64,000 nt of DNA from Paracoccaceae bacterium (GCA_024742455.1 JANSYL010000013.1:22865-86864); one strand, 5' to 3'. Shown: positions 1 to 10,253, counted from the stretch's first letter. The notes: generated from the sequence alone by a model not told the origin. Numbers and translations are program-made.

Positions 1-1
1 C

Positions 2-538
2 GTGATCCGGGCGGCGGTCGCGGCGGCGCTGATCTGGGCCGCGCCCGCGGCTGCGCAGGACGCGAACCCGGCAATCGGCGGCAGCGTGGCCGAGATGGTT
101 TTCGGCGTCTATTGTGCCGAACCGCCTGCCGACCGGGTCGAAGCCCCCGGCACGGTGTCGGGCGTCATCAACATCGTGAGCGACCTGCCGGTGATGCAGG
201 CGGGCCAGTTGCTGGTCCCGGCCGAACTGGGCGTGGGCTTCGGCGTGCTGGTCGATATGCAGCCGGGCCGGTCCTTCGGGCAGGCCATCGTTGAACTGAC
301 CCATCCGCCCTACCCCACCAACGGCGTCGAGGTGGAGACCTATATCACCGACCTGTCGGACGCGGTGACGAACCTGGTGGGGTTCAGTTTCGACCATGAT
401 TACGAACTGGTGCCCGGCCCCTGGGCCTTCCGCGTCTTCGAGGGCGAGGAGGAGATTTTCGAGATCACCTTCGAGGTGGCCCCGCCGGGAACCCTGCCGC
501 CGTCGATGTCGCCCTGCGCAGGGGCGTTCACGTCTTAG
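2..538 (+). CDS. Probable secreted DUF3859-like protein
   Basis: A 178-residue protein with an N-terminal signal peptide: a short hydrophobic stretch ending in an Ala-rich AAPAAAQ segment, so cleavage is expected near residue 18. The mature part is beta-rich, with an SFGQA-type motif near residue 91 and an HPPYP segment near 100, which recalls the DUF3859 family of exported proteins. The first in-frame start available is the GTG at base 2. The window begins just upstream, so the true start could lie outside. Function is unknown. It is convergent with the downstream TauE-type exporter gene and shows no operon partner here. Confidence 0.6.
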   Translation: MIRAAVAAALIWAAPAAAQDANPAIGGSVAEMVFGVYCAEPPADRVEAPGTVSGVINIVSDLPVMQAGQLLVPAELGVGFGVLVDMQPGRSFGQAIVELTHPPYPTNGVEVETYITDLSDAVTNLVGFSFDHDYELVPGPWAFRVFEGEEEIFEITFEVAPPGTLPPSMSPCAGAFTS

Positions 539-544
539 CGGAAC

Positions 545-1318
545 TCACCCGAACAGCCCGCGCCGCACGAGATTCGCGCCCGCGATCACCAGCACGATCA
601 GCGTGATCTTGCGGAACAGGTCGGGGTTCAGCCGGTCGCCCATCCAGAACCCCACCTGCATCCCAACCACCGCCGGGATCAGGAGCGCGGCCGAAAACGG
701 CGCCGTCACCAGGGTCAGCACCCCCGATTGCAGATGCCCGGCCAAAAGGCTGATCGAGCCAAGGCCATAGACAACCCCCTGCACCAGCATCTGTTTCGCC
801 TTCGGCGTCTCCAGCGCGATCAGGTAAAGCACCGTGGGCGGCCCCCATGTGCCGGTCAGCCCGCCAAGCCCGCCCGCCAGCGCCCCCACCCCCCATTCGG
901 CGGCGCGGCGGCGTTGCGGGGGGATATGAAACCGCACCCCGAAAAGCTGGATCAGCGACAGCGCCACGACAGGGACGCCGAGGATCAGGTAGAAGGTCTG
1001 CACCGGGATCAGGGTCACGAATTGCGCCACCCCCACGATCATCACGCAGACAATCAGGATGTAACGCCAGTATTCGACGATGGCCGCCCACGCCTCGGCC
1101 CAGGAGAACCTGAGCACCTGCATCAGGTTCGACAGCACGATGGGCAGGATGATGCCCGCGATGGCGACCAGCGGGTCCAGAAACAGCGACAGGCCCGAGA
1201 TCATGATCAGCGGCATCGCGAAACCGATCGCGCCCTTGACGAACCCGGCCACCAGCGTGACGCCACAGGCCGCCACGAAAGCGCCCATCGTCATCAGCTC
1301 GAACGTGTCTTGCAGCAT
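545..1318 (-). CDS. TauE/SafE family membrane exporter
   Basis: A 257-residue polytopic membrane protein with about eight hydrophobic segments. The glycine-rich first helix (GFVKGAIGFAMPL) and the mid-protein GGLGGLTGTWGPPTVLYL motif are characteristic of the TauE/SafE (DUF81) family, which exports sulfite, sulfoacetate or related organosulfonates across the inner membrane. Substrate cannot be assigned from sequence. The gene stands alone, convergent with the small secreted protein and divergent from the acyl-CoA dehydrogenase at 1500. The length is normal for the family. A second Met nine residues in (MTMGAF) is an alternative start. Confidence 0.85.
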   Translation of the reverse strand: MLQDTFELMTMGAFVAACGVTLVAGFVKGAIGFAMPLIMISGLSLFLDPLVAIAGIILPIVLSNLMQVLRFSWAEAWAAIVEYWRYILIVCVMIVGVAQFVTLIPVQTFYLILGVPVVALSLIQLFGVRFHIPPQRRRAAEWGVGALAGGLGGLTGTWGPPTVLYLIALETPKAKQMLVQGVVYGLGSISLLAGHLQSGVLTLVTAPFSAALLIPAVVGMQVGFWMGDRLNPDLFRKITLIVLVIAGANLVRRGLFG

Positions 1319-1499
1319 GGTTTTCCCTTCCCGTCAGGCTCATACCGCAGTGCCGGGACCGCTGCACCGCAAAAACGCACGGGACACTTTCGTTCGTATC
1401 CTACGGCATTCCGGCATTTTTGTTGCGCTGCACATGCAAAAGCCCTAGATCGACCCGAGCGAAAGATGCGTGCGAAACGAATCCCCGGAGGACAGGCTC

Positions 1500-3185
1500 A
1501 TGCCCCGCGACGGCCAACCGCTTGACGACACCCCGATCATCCTTCCCGACCTGCTGAGCCTCACCGGCGCGGCCATCGCGCCGCTGGAGGCGCTGCTGGA
1601 CACCGCCAAATCCCGCGTGGCCGAAATGGTCGTGGTCGAAGGCCGGGTATCGGGCGACGCGGTCGAGGCGAACCAGACCGCCGCGCACGGGCTGGCCTGG
1701 CTGGCCACCTATGTCGAGGCGCTGCGCCAGATGCAGGGCTGGGCCACCCGTCTTGAAGGCGAGGGCAAGTTCGGCGAGGTTGAACAGTTGATCCAGCAGA
1801 TCGCCTTCGGCGAGTATCTCTGGCAGGTCTATGGCGGCATTCCGATGAGCCAGACCGAGATCCTGCGCCCGCAGGACATCGGTCTGAGCCAGGAAGACCA
1901 GCGCGCGCTGATGGTGCCCGAGTTCATGACCCTGACCCAGATGGGCAACACCCAGGCCGCCCGGATGCGGCTGGTGGAACTGATGCAGGAACGTGCCGCG
2001 GAAATTACCGTGGGGGCCACCGGCCTCGACGATGAGCTGGAGATGATCCGCGAGCAATTCCGCCGCTATTCCGTCGACAAGGTCGAACCCCATGCCCATG
2101 AGTGGCACCTGAAGGACGAACTGATCCCGATGGAGGTGATCGCGGAACTGGCCGAAATGGGTGTGTTCGGCCTGACCATCCCCGAGGAATTCGGCGGTTT
2201 CGGCCTGTCCAAGGCGTCGATGTGCGTCGTGTCCGAGGAATTGTCGCGCGGGTATATCGGCGTGGGGTCGCTGGGCACCCGGTCCGAGATCGCTGCCGAA
2301 CTGATCCTTGCGGGCGGCACGGACGAACAGAAGGCCAAATGGCTGCCCGGCCTCGCCTCGGGCGAGATCCTTCCCACGGCCGTTTTCACCGAACCCAATA
2401 CCGGATCGGACCTGGGGTCGTTGCGCACCCGCGCGGTCAGGGACGACAATGGCGACTGGGTGATCAACGGCAACAAGACCTGGATCACCCATGCCGCCCG
2501 CACCCATGTGATGACCGTGCTGGCCCGCACCATCCCCGACACGACCGATTACAAGGGCCTGTCGATGTTTCTGGCTGAAAAGACGCCGGGCACCGACGAG
2601 GCGCCGTGGCAGGACCCCGGCATTTCCGGTGGTGAGATCGAGGTTCTGGGGTACCGGGGGATGAAGGAATACACGGTCAATTTCGACGATTTCAAAGTGA
2701 AGGGCGAAAACCTTCTGGGCGGCGAGGAAGGCAAGGGCTTCAAGCAGCTGATGGAGACGTTTGAATCGGCCCGTATCCAGACCGCCGCACGCGCCATCGG
2801 TGTTGCGCAATCGGCGCTGGACGAAGGGATGCGCTATGCGCAGGACCGCAAGCAGTTCGGCAAGCCCCTGATCGAATTTCCCCGCGTCGCCGGCAAGCTG
2901 GCGATGATGGCGGTGGAGATCATGGTCGCGCGGCAGCTGACCTATTTCTCGGCCTGGGAAAAGGACAATGGCCGCCGCTGCGATGTGGAAGCCGGGATGG
3001 CGAAACTGCTGGGCGCGCGCGTCGCCTGGGCCGCCGCCGATAACGGGCTGCAGATCCATGGCGGCAACGGGTTTGCGCTGGAATACAAGATCAGCCGCAT
3101 CCTGTGTGACGCCCGCATCCTGAACATCTTCGAAGGCGCTGCCGAGATTCAGGCGCAGGTGATCGCGCGCCGCATTCTGGGGTGA
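1500..3185 (+). CDS. mcd: (2S)-methylsuccinyl-CoA dehydrogenase-like acyl-CoA dehydrogenase
   Basis: A 561-residue flavin acyl-CoA dehydrogenase with an extra N-terminal region of about 150-170 residues before the canonical N-terminal helical domain (IPEEFGGFG) and the FAD-contact segment (FTEPNTGSDLGS). The C-terminus has FEGAAEIQ, whose Glu (about residue 545) is at the catalytic-base position. This long architecture is characteristic of Mcd, which oxidises methylsuccinyl-CoA to mesaconyl-CoA in the ethylmalonyl-CoA pathway for acetate assimilation, common in Rhodobacteraceae. The start was placed at the ATG preceded by GGAGG eight bases upstream; an in-frame ATG at 1470 lacks such a site. 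Another long-form acyl-CoA dehydrogenase cannot be excluded. Confidence 0.7.
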   Translation: MPRDGQPLDDTPIILPDLLSLTGAAIAPLEALLDTAKSRVAEMVVVEGRVSGDAVEANQTAAHGLAWLATYVEALRQMQGWATRLEGEGKFGEVEQLIQQIAFGEYLWQVYGGIPMSQTEILRPQDIGLSQEDQRALMVPEFMTLTQMGNTQAARMRLVELMQERAAEITVGATGLDDELEMIREQFRRYSVDKVEPHAHEWHLKDELIPMEVIAELAEMGVFGLTIPEEFGGFGLSKASMCVVSEELSRGYIGVGSLGTRSEIAAELILAGGTDEQKAKWLPGLASGEILPTAVFTEPNTGSDLGSLRTRAVRDDNGDWVINGNKTWITHAARTHVMTVLARTIPDTTDYKGLSMFLAEKTPGTDEAPWQDPGISGGEIEVLGYRGMKEYTVNFDDFKVKGENLLGGEEGKGFKQLMETFESARIQTAARAIGVAQSALDEGMRYAQDRKQFGKPLIEFPRVAGKLAMMAVEIMVARQLTYFSAWEKDNGRRCDVEAGMAKLLGARVAWAAADNGLQIHGGNGFALEYKISRILCDARILNIFEGAAEIQAQVIARRILG

Positions 3186-3276
3186 CGTGACGTTCAAATT
3201 CTGACGTTCTGACATTTTATCTTGATTTTGTCAGAGCAGCGGACGATATGGGCGGCACCCCCCACAGGAGTCGCCC

Positions 3277-4290
3277 ATGTCAAAGCTTGTCGTTCTCACC
3301 GGTGTCACCGGGTTCATCGCCAAACGCATCGCCTTTGACCTGCTGGAAGCGGGGTATTCCGTGCGCGGCACCCTGCGCAGCCAGTCACGCGCCGATGAAG
3401 TGCGCGACGCGCTGCGCCCGCATCTGTCCGACCCCTCCGCGCTCGACCAGCTGAGCTTTGTCGAGCTTGACCTCAGCCATGACGCCGGATGGGCCGAGGC
3501 TATGGCCGGCGCCGATGTGCTGATGCACACCGCCTCCCCTTTTCCGATGGCGCAGCCCAAGAACGAGGACGACATCATCAAGCCCGCCGTCGAGGGCGCG
3601 CGCCGCGCGATGGTTGCCGCGCAGGCCGCCGGTGTGACCCGCGTGATCCTGACCTCGTCGGTGGTGGCGATCGAGGCAAAGGACAAGGCCGGTGCCTTCA
3701 CCGAGGCCGACTGGTCCGACCCCGCGCATCCGAAATCCACCGCCTATTACAAATCGAAAACGCTGGCCGAACGCGCCGTCTGGGATTTCGCCGACGCGCA
3801 TCCGGAAATGCAGGTGACGGCGATCAACCCGGCGCTGGTGCTGGGCACCCCGATGGATGACAGGTTCGGCACCTCTCTGGAACTGATCGAACGGGTGTTG
3901 TCGGGCCGCGACCCGATGCTGCCCGATATCGGGTTCGGGATCGTGGACGTGGCCGATATCTCGGCGATGCATATCGCGGCGATGGAGAACGACGCCGCCA
4001 TCGGGCATCGTTTCATCGGGTCGAGCGCGACCTTCACCATGCCCCGCATCGCGCAGCACCTGGCGGCACGCCATCCGGATCGCAAGATCGCCACGCGCGT
4101 CGCACCGAAACTGATGCTGCGCCTGATCGGGCTGTTCGACCCGACCATCGGCACGGTGCTGCCGCAGGTGGGCCGCGCGCCGACGCTCGACAATTCGAAA
4201 GCGCGCGAGGTGCTGGGGATCAGTTTCACCTCGCCCATCGTGGCCATCGACCGCGCGGCGGATGCGGTGCTAGCGAAACAGGCGGCCTGA
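3277..4290 (+). CDS. NAD(P)-dependent epimerase/dihydroflavonol reductase-like oxidoreductase
   Basis: A 337-residue extended short-chain dehydrogenase. The N-terminal Rossmann motif is GVTGFIAKR (residues 9-17), the conserved Ser lies in LTSSVV (about 127), and the catalytic YxxxK pair is Tyr157/Lys161. The overall pattern (HTASPF, NPALVLG) matches the dihydroflavonol-4-reductase/aldehyde reductase branch, which typically reduces aldehydes or ketones with NADPH. Substrate is unknown. A GGAG-containing region lies just upstream of the ATG. It is followed six bases later by thpR on the same strand, probably co-transcribed. Confidence 0.85.
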   Translation: MSKLVVLTGVTGFIAKRIAFDLLEAGYSVRGTLRSQSRADEVRDALRPHLSDPSALDQLSFVELDLSHDAGWAEAMAGADVLMHTASPFPMAQPKNEDDIIKPAVEGARRAMVAAQAAGVTRVILTSSVVAIEAKDKAGAFTEADWSDPAHPKSTAYYKSKTLAERAVWDFADAHPEMQVTAINPALVLGTPMDDRFGTSLELIERVLSGRDPMLPDIGFGIVDVADISAMHIAAMENDAAIGHRFIGSSATFTMPRIAQHLAARHPDRKIATRVAPKLMLRLIGLFDPTIGTVLPQVGRAPTLDNSKAREVLGISFTSPIVAIDRAADAVLAKQAA

Positions 4291-4295
4291 CCGTC

Positions 4296-4835
4296 ATGAG
4301 GGCCTTTCTGGCCCTTCCGGTGTCGGACGCCACGGCGGGGGCGCTGGTGGCGCTTCAGGCGGCCCTGCCCTTCGGCCGCCCGGTGCCCGAGGAAAACCTG
4401 CACCTGACACTGGCCTTTCTGGGCGATGTGCCCGGTGCGGTTCTGGAGGCGCTGGACGAGGAGCTGAGCCTTGCCCGCCTGCCCGCACCCGGGATCGGCT
4501 TTACCCGGCTCGGCACCTTCGCCGAGATCGAACGCGGGCTGATCTTTGCCGAAGTGGAGACGACACCGGTGCTGAGCGCGCTGCAGGCCAGGGTCGCCAG
4601 CGCCGCGCGGGCGGCGGGGGCCCACCTGCCGCGCCGCCGCTTCCGGCCCCATGTGACGCTGATGCGCGCGGGGCGGCAGCCCAGGGGCCCGGCGCGGGAC
4701 CGGGTGGCGGCTGCCCTGGGGATGCCCTGCGATGTGCCGGGTTTCGTGGCGGAGCGCGTGGTGCTTTACGCTTCGCAGCTGGGGCCGGACGGGGCCGTGC
4801 ATGAGGCGCTGGCGGACTATCCCCTAGCCGTCTGA
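4296..4835 (+). CDS. thpR: RNA 2',3'-cyclic phosphodiesterase (2H family)
   Basis: A 179-residue member of the 2H phosphoesterase superfamily. Both catalytic HxTx motifs are present: HLTL (His36/Thr38) and HVTL (His119/Thr121), about 80 residues apart as in ThpR/LigT. The enzyme opens 2',3'-cyclic phosphate ends on RNA to 2'-phosphates. Length is normal. The gene starts five bases after the oxidoreductase stop and its last 12 bases overlap, convergently, the 3' end of recO. Confidence 0.9.
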   Translation: MRAFLALPVSDATAGALVALQAALPFGRPVPEENLHLTLAFLGDVPGAVLEALDEELSLARLPAPGIGFTRLGTFAEIERGLIFAEVETTPVLSALQARVASAARAAGAHLPRRRFRPHVTLMRAGRQPRGPARDRVAAALGMPCDVPGFVAERVVLYASQLGPDGAVHEALADYPLAV

Positions 4836-5543
4836 GGCGCGCACCAGCAGCGCCACCAGCCGGTCGCGCGCGGGCGGCAGGGGCTTGTCCCCGAGCGACG
4901 CCGCGAGTTGGGTGGCCAGGAAATGCCCGGTCACCCGGAACGCCTCGGCAAGGCCGTCACCCCCGGGTCGGATCAGCGCCGGGGGCAGCGGCAAAAGCTT
5001 CGCCGCCCATTCCCCCGCGCCGCCCCGTGACACCGCCCGGCCCGTGCGCGGCGAGACATAGATCAGGTCCTCCGCCTGCCCCGTCACCGCGCAGGTGGTC
5101 AGGTCCAGCCCGAAGCCCAGGTCCTCCAGCAGGGCCAGTTCCCACCCCAGATAGGCCGCCGCCCACCGCTCCGCCCCGAGCCCGTCGAGCAGCGCCAGGG
5201 ACCGTGCGTAAAGCGCCGGGTGCGGTTCGCGTTCGGGCAGGGCAAAGGACAGGATCGCGCAGACGGCGGTCAGCCCGGCCAGTTGCACCCTGTCCGACAT
5301 CGCCTCGGCCGCGCGGCCCCGGATCAGGTCCACGCTGTAACTGCCGATATGGGCGTCGAGCCGGGCGCGCCAGGTCGCGTCGAGCTGTGCGCCGGGTTGC
5401 AGCAAGGGCGCCATCTTGCGCGATGCGCCGCCCTTCAGCACGCCCAGGTATCGCCCCTGTTCGGCGGTGAAGACGTCGAGGATCGCGGCGCTTTCGCCGT
5501 GCCGTCGCGTGGCCAGAAGGATGCCGTCGGCGCGCCAGTCCAT
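4824..5543 (-). CDS. recO: DNA repair protein RecO
   Basis: A 239-residue RecO. The N-terminal OB-fold begins [18 protein letters not shown] and continues to [10 protein letters not shown] (about 34-43), followed by the helical C-terminal domain. RecO anneals single strands and loads RecA through the RecFOR pathway. The zinc-finger Cys set found in some RecO proteins is not evident. It is the distal gene of the minus-strand rel-pdxJ-acpS-lepB-rnc-era block, its usual position in Alphaproteobacteria, separated from the DUF1491 gene by 57 bases. Confidence 0.93.
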   Translation of the reverse strand: MDWRADGILLATRRHGESAAILDVFTAEQGRYLGVLKGGASRKMAPLLQPGAQLDATWRARLDAHIGSYSVDLIRGRAAEAMSDRVQLAGLTAVCAILSFALPEREPHPALYARSLALLDGLGAERWAAAYLGWELALLEDLGFGLDLTTCAVTGQAEDLIYVSPRTGRAVSRGGAGEWAAKLLPLPPALIRPGGDGLAEAFRVTGHFLATQLAASLGDKPLPPARDRLVALLVRASDG

Positions 5544-5600
5544 GACCGGTTTATCGGCGCGCGCCGGGGGGCTGTCGAGGGGTGTCCGGAAGGGCGCGGA

Positions 5601-5930
5601 TCATTCCAGCCCTTCCTCCCCCAGCAGGTGGCGACCGGCGCGATCCTCGACCTCGATCACCCAGAGGTCGGGATCGGACGCGGCCTGCCGCGCCACCACC
5701 GAATCCACCTCGGCCTCGGCTCCGTCGCTCAGCACCATCCAGACCCGGTCACCGGTCATCGGGTCGAAACTGCGCTGATGCAGTACCGCCTGCCCGTCGA
5801 GCGTGTTCAGCTTCACCAGAACCGCGCCGGCCGTGTCATCGCCATGGCGCACCACGAAGGCGGGGATGTCGGCCAGCCGCAGCCGCGCCAGATAGGCCTG
5901 CACCCAGAATTCGGCGGTCAGGCGGGCCAA
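5601..5930 (-). CDS. DUF1491 family protein
   Basis: A 109-residue soluble protein matching the DUF1491 family: an N-terminal RLTAEFWVQAYLARL segment, a central Gly/Asp-rich stretch with GAVLVKLNTLDG, and a C-terminal segment (DPDLWVIEVEDRAGRHLL). Proteins of this family are commonly encoded between era and recO in Rhodobacteraceae, as here; the era stop lies three bases upstream of its start, so translation is probably coupled. Function unknown. Confidence 0.85.
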   Translation of the reverse strand: MARLTAEFWVQAYLARLRLADIPAFVVRHGDDTAGAVLVKLNTLDGQAVLHQRSFDPMTGDRVWMVLSDGAEAEVDSVVARQAASDPDLWVIEVEDRAGRHLLGEEGLE

Positions 5931-5933
5931 TGG

Positions 5934-6857
5934 CTACCCGCCATCCTTGAAATCGAGGCCCATCTCGGAATACCGCGCCGCCTCGTCCAGCCAGCCGGGG
6001 CGCACCTTGACCTGCAGGAACAGATGGACCTTGCGGTCGAGAAACGCCTCCAGCTCCTCGCGCGCGGCCTTGGAGACGGATTTGATCGTCTCGCCCTTGT
6101 GGCCCAGCACGATCCCCTTGTGGCCGTCGCGGGCGACATAGACCACCTGGTCGATCCGGGCCGAGCCATCGCTGCGTTCCTCCCAGGATTCGGTCTCGAC
6201 GGTCAGCTGATAGGGCAGTTCCTGATGCAGGCGCAGCGTCAGCTTTTCGCGCGTCGTCTCGGCGGCCAGCATGCGCATCGGCAGATCGGCGATCTGGTCC
6301 TCGGGGTAGAGCCACGGGCCTTCCGGCACCTCGCCCGCCAGCCAGTCCATCAGGTCTTCCGTGCCATAGCCCTTTTCGGCGGAGATCATGAAGGTCTGCA
6401 CGAAATCGAAGGCGGCGTTCATCTTTTCACTGAGGCCCAGCAGCACCGGCGCCTCGACCCGGTCGATCTTGTTGATGGCCAAGGCCACGGGGCGGCCCCC
6501 CGCCACCTCGCCCAGGCCATCGAGGATCGCCTGCACCCCTTCGGTCAGGCCGCGATGCGCCTCGACCAGCAGGACCACGATATCGGCATCCGCCGCCCCG
6601 CCCCATGCCGCGGCCACCATCGCCCGGTCAAGCCTGCGGCGCGGCCGGAACAGGCCCGGCGTGTCGACGAAGATCAACTGGCTTGCGCCCCGCATCGCCA
6701 CGCCACGGATGCGCGCGCGCGTCGTCTGCACCTTGTGGGTGACGATGGACACTTTTGCGCCCACCAGCCGGTTCAGCAGCGTGGACTTGCCGGCGTTGGG
6801 CTCTCCGATCAGGGCGATGAAACCGGCGCGGGTGGGGGATGCGGGGGCGTCTGACAT
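5934..6857 (-). CDS. era: GTPase Era
   Basis: A 307-residue essential GTPase that binds 16S rRNA and helps mature the 30S subunit. The G1 motif GEPNAGKS is at residues 18-25, G3 is DTPG, G4 is NKID, and the C-terminal KH RNA-binding domain carries the GHKGETIK loop. The start was set at the ATG giving MSDAPASP, which puts the P-loop at the usual distance; the open frame extends far upstream but lacks homology there. It lies 46 bases downstream of rnc and is probably co-transcribed with it, as in most proteobacteria. Confidence 0.95.
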   Translation of the reverse strand: MSDAPASPTRAGFIALIGEPNAGKSTLLNRLVGAKVSIVTHKVQTTRARIRGVAMRGASQLIFVDTPGLFRPRRRLDRAMVAAAWGGAADADIVVLLVEAHRGLTEGVQAILDGLGEVAGGRPVALAINKIDRVEAPVLLGLSEKMNAAFDFVQTFMISAEKGYGTEDLMDWLAGEVPEGPWLYPEDQIADLPMRMLAAETTREKLTLRLHQELPYQLTVETESWEERSDGSARIDQVVYVARDGHKGIVLGHKGETIKSVSKAAREELEAFLDRKVHLFLQVKVRPGWLDEAARYSEMGLDFKDGG

Positions 6858-6903
6858 AACGGGGGGCCTTACGGGATCACAGCGGCCAAGACCAGCGCCG
6901 CCG

Positions 6904-7584
6904 TCATGCCTGCACCCGGTCCAAGAGCGCCGCCGCCGCCGCCTGTTCGGCCTGGCGTTTCGAACTGGCCCGGGCCTTTTCCGTCTCACCCGATTGCAGG
7001 CGGGCCTCGACCGTGAAGACGGGGGCGTGGTCGGGGCCGGTGCGCGCGACCTCGGTATAGGCGGGGGGCGTCTGGCCACGGGCCTGCGCCCATTCCTGCA
7101 GCGCGGTCTTGGCGTCGCGGGCATCGGCCTCGACCGCAGCCACCCGGTCACCCCATAGCCGCAGGACGACCCCGCGCGCCGCGTCATATCCGGCATCAAG
7201 ATAAACAGCGGCGATCACCGCCTCCATCGCGTCGCCCAGAAGCGCGGTCTTGCGGCGCCCGCCCGTCGACATCTCGGATTTGCCGATCTTGAGGACCGAC
7301 CCGATGTCGATGTCCCGCGCGACATCGGCGCAGGCTTCCTTGCGGACAAGGGCATTGAACCGGGGGGCAAGCGTTCCTTCCTTAGCCGCCGGGTCATGGG
7401 CCAGCACCGCCTCGGCCATCACCAGCCCCAGCACCCTGTCGCCCAGAAATTCAAGCCGCTGGTTGTCGGGGCGCGTGTCGGAAGACAGCGAGGAATGGGT
7501 CAGCGCGCGGATCAGAAGGTCGGGGGTCGTGAAGTCATGGCCCAGCCGGGCCGAGAACGCAGACAGGTCTTTCGACAGCTTCAC
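6904..7584 (-). CDS. rnc: Ribonuclease III
   Basis: A 226-residue double-strand-specific endoribonuclease. The RNase III signature [14 protein letters not shown] is at residues 41-54 with metal-binding Glu45 and Asp49. A C-terminal double-stranded RNA-binding domain (about 155-225) contains the conserved AxxxAA ending. The GTG start at 7584 was chosen because it forms a GTGA overlap with the lepB stop, coupling translation; an upstream in-frame ATG would extend into lepB. It processes rRNA and selected mRNAs. Confidence 0.94.
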   Translation of the reverse strand: MKLSKDLSAFSARLGHDFTTPDLLIRALTHSSLSSDTRPDNQRLEFLGDRVLGLVMAEAVLAHDPAAKEGTLAPRFNALVRKEACADVARDIDIGSVLKIGKSEMSTGGRRKTALLGDAMEAVIAAVYLDAGYDAARGVVLRLWGDRVAAVEADARDAKTALQEWAQARGQTPPAYTEVARTGPDHAPVFTVEARLQSGETEKARASSKRQAEQAAAAALLDRVQA

Positions 7585-8366
7585 TCGATCGCCTCGAAGA
7601 ACCGGTCCGACCGCCACGTCCAGAAATAGATCATCCGCTGGCCGGCGGAGGAAAACATCACCCGGTCGGCACGGCCCAGCAGGTTTTCCATGGGAACGAA
7701 GCCCACGCCGCCCACCGATTGCGGGAACCGCGAATCGATGGAATTGTCGCGGTTATCGCCCATCACGAAGACATGCCCCTCGGGCACCACGTATTCGGGG
7801 GTGTCATCGCCGCGCCCGTCCTCGTCGATGCTGAGCACGGAATGGGTCACGCCACCGGGCAGGGTTTCGGTAAAGCGGTCCTTTTCGCACAGCCCGCCCT
7901 GGCCCACCGGCGCATTGGAACAGCGCGGCAGCTGCTGTTGCGGACCCTGTCGGGTGAATTCCTCGACAAAGGGGGCCTCGGGGCTGAGCGTGGCAGGTTC
8001 GCCGTTCAGAAACAGAACCCCGCCCCGCATCTGAACCGTGTCGCCCGGCAGGCCGATCACCCGCTTGATGAAATCGGTGTTGTTGACCGGGTGGCGGAAC
8101 ACCACCACGTCGCCGCGTTCGGGCATCGAGCCGAAGATGCGGCCCGAGAAGGGGCAGATCGAGAACGGGCAGGAATGGCGCGAATAGCCATAGGCCATCT
8201 TGTTGACGAACAGGAAATCGCCGACCAGCAGCGTGTCCTTCATCGATCCGGACGGGATCCAGAAGGGCTGAAAGAACAGGGTGCGGAAGACGCCCGCGAT
8301 CAAAAGGGCATAGACCACGGTTTTCACCGTTTCCCACACACCGTCCTGTTTGGCTGACGTGGCCAT
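7581..8366 (-). CDS. lepB: Signal peptidase I
   Basis: A 261-residue membrane-anchored serine protease that removes signal peptides at the periplasmic face. One N-terminal transmembrane segment (about 14-30) is followed by the catalytic serine motif [14 protein letters not shown] (Ser41) and the general-base lysine (Lys101) in a [11 protein letters not shown] segment. The third conserved box, [11 protein letters not shown], lies toward the C-terminus. It overlaps rnc by four bases and sits about 100 bases downstream of acpS. Confidence 0.95.
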   Translation of the reverse strand: MATSAKQDGVWETVKTVVYALLIAGVFRTLFFQPFWIPSGSMKDTLLVGDFLFVNKMAYGYSRHSCPFSICPFSGRIFGSMPERGDVVVFRHPVNNTDFIKRVIGLPGDTVQMRGGVLFLNGEPATLSPEAPFVEEFTRQGPQQQLPRCSNAPVGQGGLCEKDRFTETLPGGVTHSVLSIDEDGRGDDTPEYVVPEGHVFVMGDNRDNSIDSRFPQSVGGVGFVPMENLLGRADRVMFSSAGQRMIYFWTWRSDRFFEAIE

Positions 8367-8466
8367 GCTGCGCCCCCTGCCCGAATTGCCTTTGAAATGC
8401 TGAGGCGTGTCATGGTCCGCACCCGGGGCGAAGTCAAGGAAACCGGCCGCCCGTCCGGGGCCGCGA

Positions 8467-8919
8467 TCAAAGCACCTTGCGCCGCGACACCGGGCCCACG
8501 ATGGGGCGTTTCTCGGCCTCGTCCTCGGGCAGGGCCTCGATCACGACGGTGGCCTGCGCCCAGGGGTGATCGTCGGTCAGGCTGACATGAAGAATGGCGG
8601 TGTAGCCATCGGGCGTCATCTGTTCCAGCCTTTCCTTGGCCCAGCCCGTCACCTCCATCACCGGCTGGCCGGTGGGCATGTTCTTGACCGCCATGTCCTT
8701 CCACGCGATGCCCATGCGCAATCCGGTGCCCAGCGCCTTGGAACAGGCCTCTTTCGCGGCCCATCGTTTCGCGTAGACGGCCGCCGGATCCTTCATGCGT
8801 TCGGCCCGGTTCTGTTCGGTGATCGTGAAGACGCGGTCGCGGAACCGGTCGCCGAACCTGTCGAGCGCGCGCTGGATGCGCTCGATATTGGCCAGGTCGG
8901 TGCCGATGCCCAGGATCAT
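8467..8919 (-). CDS. acpS: Holo-[acyl-carrier-protein] synthase
   Basis: A 150-residue phosphopantetheinyl transferase that activates acyl carrier protein with coenzyme A. The N-terminal [12 protein letters not shown] (Asp8 is a metal ligand) and the central [13 protein letters not shown] box are the two AcpS signatures. The C-terminus carries [11 protein letters not shown]. Its ATG overlaps the stop of the upstream small secreted protein gene in an ATGA arrangement. Position between pdxJ and lepB is typical for Alphaproteobacteria. Confidence 0.94.
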   Translation of the reverse strand: MILGIGTDLANIERIQRALDRFGDRFRDRVFTITEQNRAERMKDPAAVYAKRWAAKEACSKALGTGLRMGIAWKDMAVKNMPTGQPVMEVTGWAKERLEQMTPDGYTAILHVSLTDDHPWAQATVVIEALPEDEAEKRPIVGPVSRRKVL

Positions 8920-9380
8920 CTCGACGCGGTCACTTGTCCCGTCGCCCCGTCGACCATGACGGTCAGGGGCGACATGATGCTGGCCTGCCCGTCATATGTG
9001 CCCACGGGCACCGTCACCACCAAACCGTCCACCGGGTCGTAGCGCGACGTCATCGCGCCCATGTCGACCCCCGCAAAGCCCATGCCCCCGGTGTCCGAGA
9101 TCAGGGTGCAGGCGGGGTAGGGTTCGTCGAGCACCGGGTGCGTCACCAGAAGATGCGCGTAGCAGCAGGCCGGTTCGATGGTGTCCAGACCCATGATGCG
9201 CACCTCGCCCTCGGCGAAACTCTGCACCGCCACCTCGGGCGGGGACATCAGGTTGCGGGCGTTCGCCTCGAACGTGTCGCAGGATCGCAGGGTCTGCCCT
9301 GCGGCAGGGACCGCCCAGCACAGGGCAACCGATAGTGCGGCGAAGGCACGCGGCTGGGCGGGCGACACTGGGCGCGGCAT
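8916..9380 (-). CDS. Hypothetical secreted protein in the pdxJ-acpS interval
   Basis: A 154-residue protein with a likely signal peptide (hydrophobic [16 protein letters not shown], cleavage near residue 28 after an AxG motif). The mature protein has two adjacent Cys (about 75) and several more Cys plus many beta-prone segments, suggesting a small disulfide-stabilised periplasmic or secreted protein. No family was recognised. The chosen ATG gives a normal signal peptide; the frame stays open about 190 bases further upstream. It overlaps acpS by four bases (ATGA) and so is translated with the operon. Confidence 0.7.
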   Translation of the reverse strand: MPRPVSPAQPRAFAALSVALCWAVPAAGQTLRSCDTFEANARNLMSPPEVAVQSFAEGEVRIMGLDTIEPACCYAHLLVTHPVLDEPYPACTLISDTGGMGFAGVDMGAMTSRYDPVDGLVVTVPVGTYDGQASIMSPLTVMVDGATGQVTASR

Positions 9381-9501
9381 TGGGGGCAACCTCCGGGTCT
9401 GGATCGGGTCGTGCCGAATGCCCGGACACTCGCCCATTCCTTTTGCAACCGCAATGGCATAGGTCGCGTCCGCTTTGCCGCAGGGCCGGGCCGGGCGCGC
9501 C

Positions 9502-10245
9502 TCAGGCGCGGGCCGCGTCCATCGCCGCGCGCATCCGGGCGATGGCGGCGGGCAGGCCCACGAATACCGCATCGCCGATCAGGAAATGCCCGATATTCAG
9601 TTCCGCCACCTCGGGGCGCGCGGCGATGGGGCCGACCGTGTCATAGGTCAGGCCATGGCCCACATGCACCTCGAGCCCCAGGTCCGCGGCCTGTTTGATC
9701 CCGTCCAGAATGCGCGCCAGCTCGGCGTCGCGGGTGGCGGTATCGCCCTCGGCGGCGGCATCGCAATAGGCGCCGGAATGGATCTCGATCACCGGCGCGC
9801 CGATCCTGTGGGCCGCGGTGATCTGCGCCGGATCGGCGGCGATGAACAACGACACGCGGATGCCCGCATCGCTGAGGTGGCCGATGAAATGGCTCAGCCG
9901 GTTTTGGTCGCCCGCCACCTCCAGCCCGCCTTCAGTCGTGCGTTCCTCGCGCCGTTCGGGCACGATGCAGGCGGCGTGGGGACGGTGCGACAGGGCGATG
10001 CCCTGCATCTCGTCGGTGGCGGCCATCTCGAAATTCAGCGGGATGGTGATCGCGTCCATGATCGCGGCGATATCGGCGTCGCGGATATGGCGGCGGTCTT
10101 CGCGCAGATGCGCGGTGATGCCATCGGCGCCTGCCCCTTCGGCCACCTGTGCCGCCTGCACCGGGTCGGGCAACGCGCCCCCGCGCGCATTCCGCAGCGT
10201 CGCCACATGGTCGATATTGACCCCCAACCGCAGATGTCCGGCCAT
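9502..10245 (-). CDS. pdxJ: Pyridoxine 5'-phosphate synthase
   Basis: A 247-residue TIM-barrel enzyme that condenses deoxyxylulose 5-phosphate with 3-amino-2-oxopropyl phosphate to make pyridoxine phosphate. Visible signatures are the N-terminal [32 protein letters not shown], and C-terminal [10 protein letters not shown] and [17 protein letters not shown]. The start ATG giving MAGHLRLG is supported by homology; upstream codons have none. It lies eight bases downstream of the DUF2062 gene. Confidence 0.95.
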   Translation of the reverse strand: MAGHLRLGVNIDHVATLRNARGGALPDPVQAAQVAEGAGADGITAHLREDRRHIRDADIAAIMDAITIPLNFEMAATDEMQGIALSHRPHAACIVPERREERTTEGGLEVAGDQNRLSHFIGHLSDAGIRVSLFIAADPAQITAAHRIGAPVIEIHSGAYCDAAAEGDTATRDAELARILDGIKQAADLGLEVHVGHGLTYDTVGPIAARPEVAELNIGHFLIGDAVFVGLPAAIARMRAAMDAARA

Positions 10246-10253
10246 TCCGCCCC